Below are positions 5,024 through 6,652 of a DNA stretch of 6,652 bases, one piece after another (positions within the stretch are counted from its first letter, which is position 1; each line of letters starts with the position of its first letter). The notes below the pieces were generated by a model. It did not search any database. It was not told where the DNA came from and worked only from the letters and a program-made list of their open reading frames with translations. Position numbers and translations under genes: made by a program. This stretch comes from Prosthecobacter sp. (GTDB taxonomy: Bacteria > Verrucomicrobiota > Verrucomicrobiia > Verrucomicrobiales > Verrucomicrobiaceae): NCBI GenBank assembly GCA_025869455.1, contig JAOZVT010000711.1, positions 1 to 6,652 of the forward strand, given 5' to 3'.

Positions 5024-6652
5024 TTAGAAGAGAAATTTTTCTAGGTTCTCCAGGCGTTCTTCAGCAGCGGCTCCTGTTTTGCCTTTCTTGACATCGGCGT
5101 CTTTGACGACCTTTGGAAAACGAACGTCGGTTATGGCCTCGATTTTTGCTAAGGGCACATGATAGGGTTTGAAAGCCTCTCCCACGGTGATCGTGGCTTC
5201 GATGTCCTTGATGAGTTTTTCTTGGCTAAGGATAAAGCCCCAGGACTGAAGCTTGTTGTTATGCACTGCCACCACGACTTTCCAGTACTGCTTGGGTACG
5301 GGGATTACTTGACGGAACATTTTGTCGCTCTTGGAGAAGACGGGTCCCGCAAACTGGCTAAGCCGATCATCTTGCTTTTTTAGCTGTTTCGCGATTTCCA
5401 TTTCCAAAGCTCCCCAGATGCCGCCTCCTTCCCCCTCGGCGTCACGGCTGCCGCTGCGGTTGAAGGCTAAGTCTTGAGGGGTGCAGTTGGTATAAAAGAA
5501 GGTGTCCCAGTTTGCATAGACAGCCTCTTCTTCCGTCTCTCCCCAATAATTGTCTTCTCTGCGTACGATGTGTCCGAGGTCGTAGTCGGTGCCGTCATAC
5601 ATTTCACTTTTCTGGATTTGGTGTTCGGCAAGGATCCGTTCATCGAGATCCCATTTGTCTTGCCCGAGTTTTTTTCTGGACAATTGCCCTCGGTATTTTT
5701 TCTGAGCGTCGTAATTGCTGGCGGTAAAAAAGCACAGACGCCGTTTGGAATTCATCACGACTGAGTAGTGATAGTAAGTCAGGATGTGGTTGTTTTTACC
5801 CGTCTTATCCAGGCGTCTGGAGACAAGTTTCATGGCTGCCGCTGTCAGCGTGGGCATGGGGATGCGGATGCTCAGGAAGTCGGGGTCGTAGCCTTTGCTG
5901 TCGCGGTTACTGATGTCCGGGTCCAAAATCTTTTTTTCGTCCACGTCCATGTCTGGATTGGCCAGATTCTGCGGCTGTATGATAGGCTGAGGAATGGGCG
6001 GAACGGCTGCCGCTGCAGGTAAGGCCATGCCTAACCACTGAACCTTGAAGGAGACGGGGACGGTCATCAGCATCCCATCGGGCGTCATGCGTGAGAAAGG
6101 GGTAACCGAGCCAGCATGATCCAGAGGAGTGCCGTTCTGAGGATGAAAGGAGTCGTGCGTTGCCTCAGCTCCGCTGTTTTCATTTTTTGTGCAGGCTAGG
6201 AATTCGTTCAATAAGGCACCCTTGGGGGCTTGTTTAGTGATTTGATGAACGATGCTGCTGACGCGGATGCCTTCATTGGCAATCCAGTGTACCTGGTCCT
6301 CGGTGGCATTTTGAGGCAGGGGTTTGCCATCTTTTCCTAGCCAGTTGCCTTTTGCGTCTTTCTTTGGAACGCCACTGTGATGCAGCCCAACGACTTGCCA
6401 TGAGTCATTGAAGACAGGGGCACCGGAGGCACCAGGAGCGGTGTCTGAAAGATAAACTAAGTGGATGCCATTTTCTTCAATCTCAACCAATTGGTTCTCC
6501 CGAATGGCGAGCTGTTTGGGTTGACCCCCAGGATGCTGAATGATGGAAACATATTCTCCCACATTTACCTTGCCGAGCAGGGGGTTCAGTTGAAGCCAGC
6601 CGTAATCAGCAAGGGAGGTACCACGCAGGCGAGGGGTAGGATCTACGGCGAC
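5024..6652 (-). CDS. Trypsin/V8-like serine protease fused to a DNA/RNA non-specific endonuclease (NUC1 family); N-terminus outside window
   Basis: The frame is open from the TAA at 5024-5026 to the right edge. A GTG at 6562 is in frame but lies inside the protease domain, so the start is beyond 6652. Counting from that GTG, the protease part ends near residue 110. The 'SLADYGWLQLNP' segment (codons 6582-6616) supplies a probable catalytic Asp at 6605-6607. 'VSIIQHPGGQPKQLA' follows, and 'DTAPGASGAPVF' (40-51) holds the nucleophile S46. The catalytic His lies off the edge. A Pro/Ala-rich linker (about 180-200) leads to the nuclease (about 255-450): 'YDLGHIVRRED' (327-337) with general base H331, then 'TNCTPQ' (N359, Q363), N368 and E387 in 'WGALEME', matching Serratia nuclease H89, N110, Q114, N119 and E127. 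The usual DRGH motif reads DLGH here. A lysine-rich tail of about 60 residues follows. Protease cleavage might release or activate the nuclease (inference). It is probably the first gene of a pair with the downstream peptidoglycan hydrolase. Confidence 0.92.
   Translation of the reverse strand, partial: VAVDPTPRLRGTSLADYGWLQLNPLLGKVNVGEYVSIIQHPGGQPKQLAIRENQLVEIEENGIHLVYLSDTAPGASGAPVFNDSWQVVGLHHSGVPKKDAKGNWLGKDGKPLPQNATEDQVHWIANEGIRVSSIVHQITKQAPKGALLNEFLACTKNENSGAEATHDSFHPQNGTPLDHAGSVTPFSRMTPDGMLMTVPVSFKVQWLGMALPAAAAVPPIPQPIIQPQNLANPDMDVDEKKILDPDISNRDSKGYDPDFLSIRIPMPTLTAAAMKLVSRRLDKTGKNNHILTYYHYSVVMNSKRRLCFFTASNYDAQKKYRGQLSRKKLGQDKWDLDERILAEHQIQKSEMYDGTDYDLGHIVRREDNYWGETEEEAVYANWDTFFYTNCTPQDLAFNRSGSRDAEGEGGGIWGALEMEIAKQLKKQDDRLSQFAGPVFSKSDKMFRQVIPVPKQYWKVVVAVHNNKLQSWGFILSQEKLIKDIEATITVGEAFKPYHVPLAKIEAITDVRFPKVVKDADVKKGKTGAAAEERLENLEKFLF

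Noticed and set aside
5029..5042. AGAGAAATTTTTCT as a terminator for the protease-nuclease gene
   Set aside because: It is a short AT-rich near-palindrome within the last codons, with no stable G/C stem and no loop; it is explained by the encoded Glu-Lys-Phe-Leu-Phe end.
5474..6022. Plus-strand open frames opposite the protease-nuclease gene
   Set aside because: The minus-strand product has conserved protease and nuclease motifs throughout; the opposite frames give no recognisable domain and are shadows.

Overview
The window holds four protein-coding genes and no RNA genes, insertion sequences or CRISPR arrays that I can see. The organism is most likely a member of the Verrucomicrobiota (Prosthecobacter/Verrucomicrobium-like). 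This is an inference from the style of the first protein: acidic DxDGDG calcium-type repeats, a 'DDWELLFFGS...EFLAGTDP' segment, and a C-terminal beta-rich tail ending in a 'FYRV' motif, a combination frequent in large secreted proteins of that phylum. The base composition is moderately G+C rich and looks even across the window, so nothing marks a recent transfer.

Layout. Positions 1-2942 (+) hold the C-terminal part of a very large, probably exported, multidomain protein that is cut by the left edge. Positions 3014-3490 (+) hold a Fur-superfamily metal-responsive repressor. It starts with GTG and carries a natural run of six histidines right after the start. A strong stem-loop (3496-3526) lies in the short gap between this gene and the convergent gene that follows. 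Positions 3556-4950 (-) hold a three-module peptidoglycan hydrolase: lysozyme-like domain, PG_binding_1 domain and CHAP amidase/endopeptidase domain. Positions 5024-6652 (-) hold the C-terminal part of a fusion between a trypsin/V8-like serine protease and a DNA/RNA non-specific endonuclease (NUC1/Endonuclease_NS family), cut by the right edge.

How they may work together. The two minus-strand genes are 73 bases apart in the same direction and could be co-transcribed. Together they encode activities against three polymers: peptidoglycan, protein and nucleic acid. That is the most interesting content here. It could be a lysis, scavenging, inter-bacterial antagonism or self-destruction (defence-type) module, but the window shows no immunity protein, holin, sensor or secretion component that would decide between these. 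The Fur-like gene points the opposite way and I see no evidence that it controls them. An inverted repeat overlapping a weak candidate promoter just upstream of it could be its own operator.
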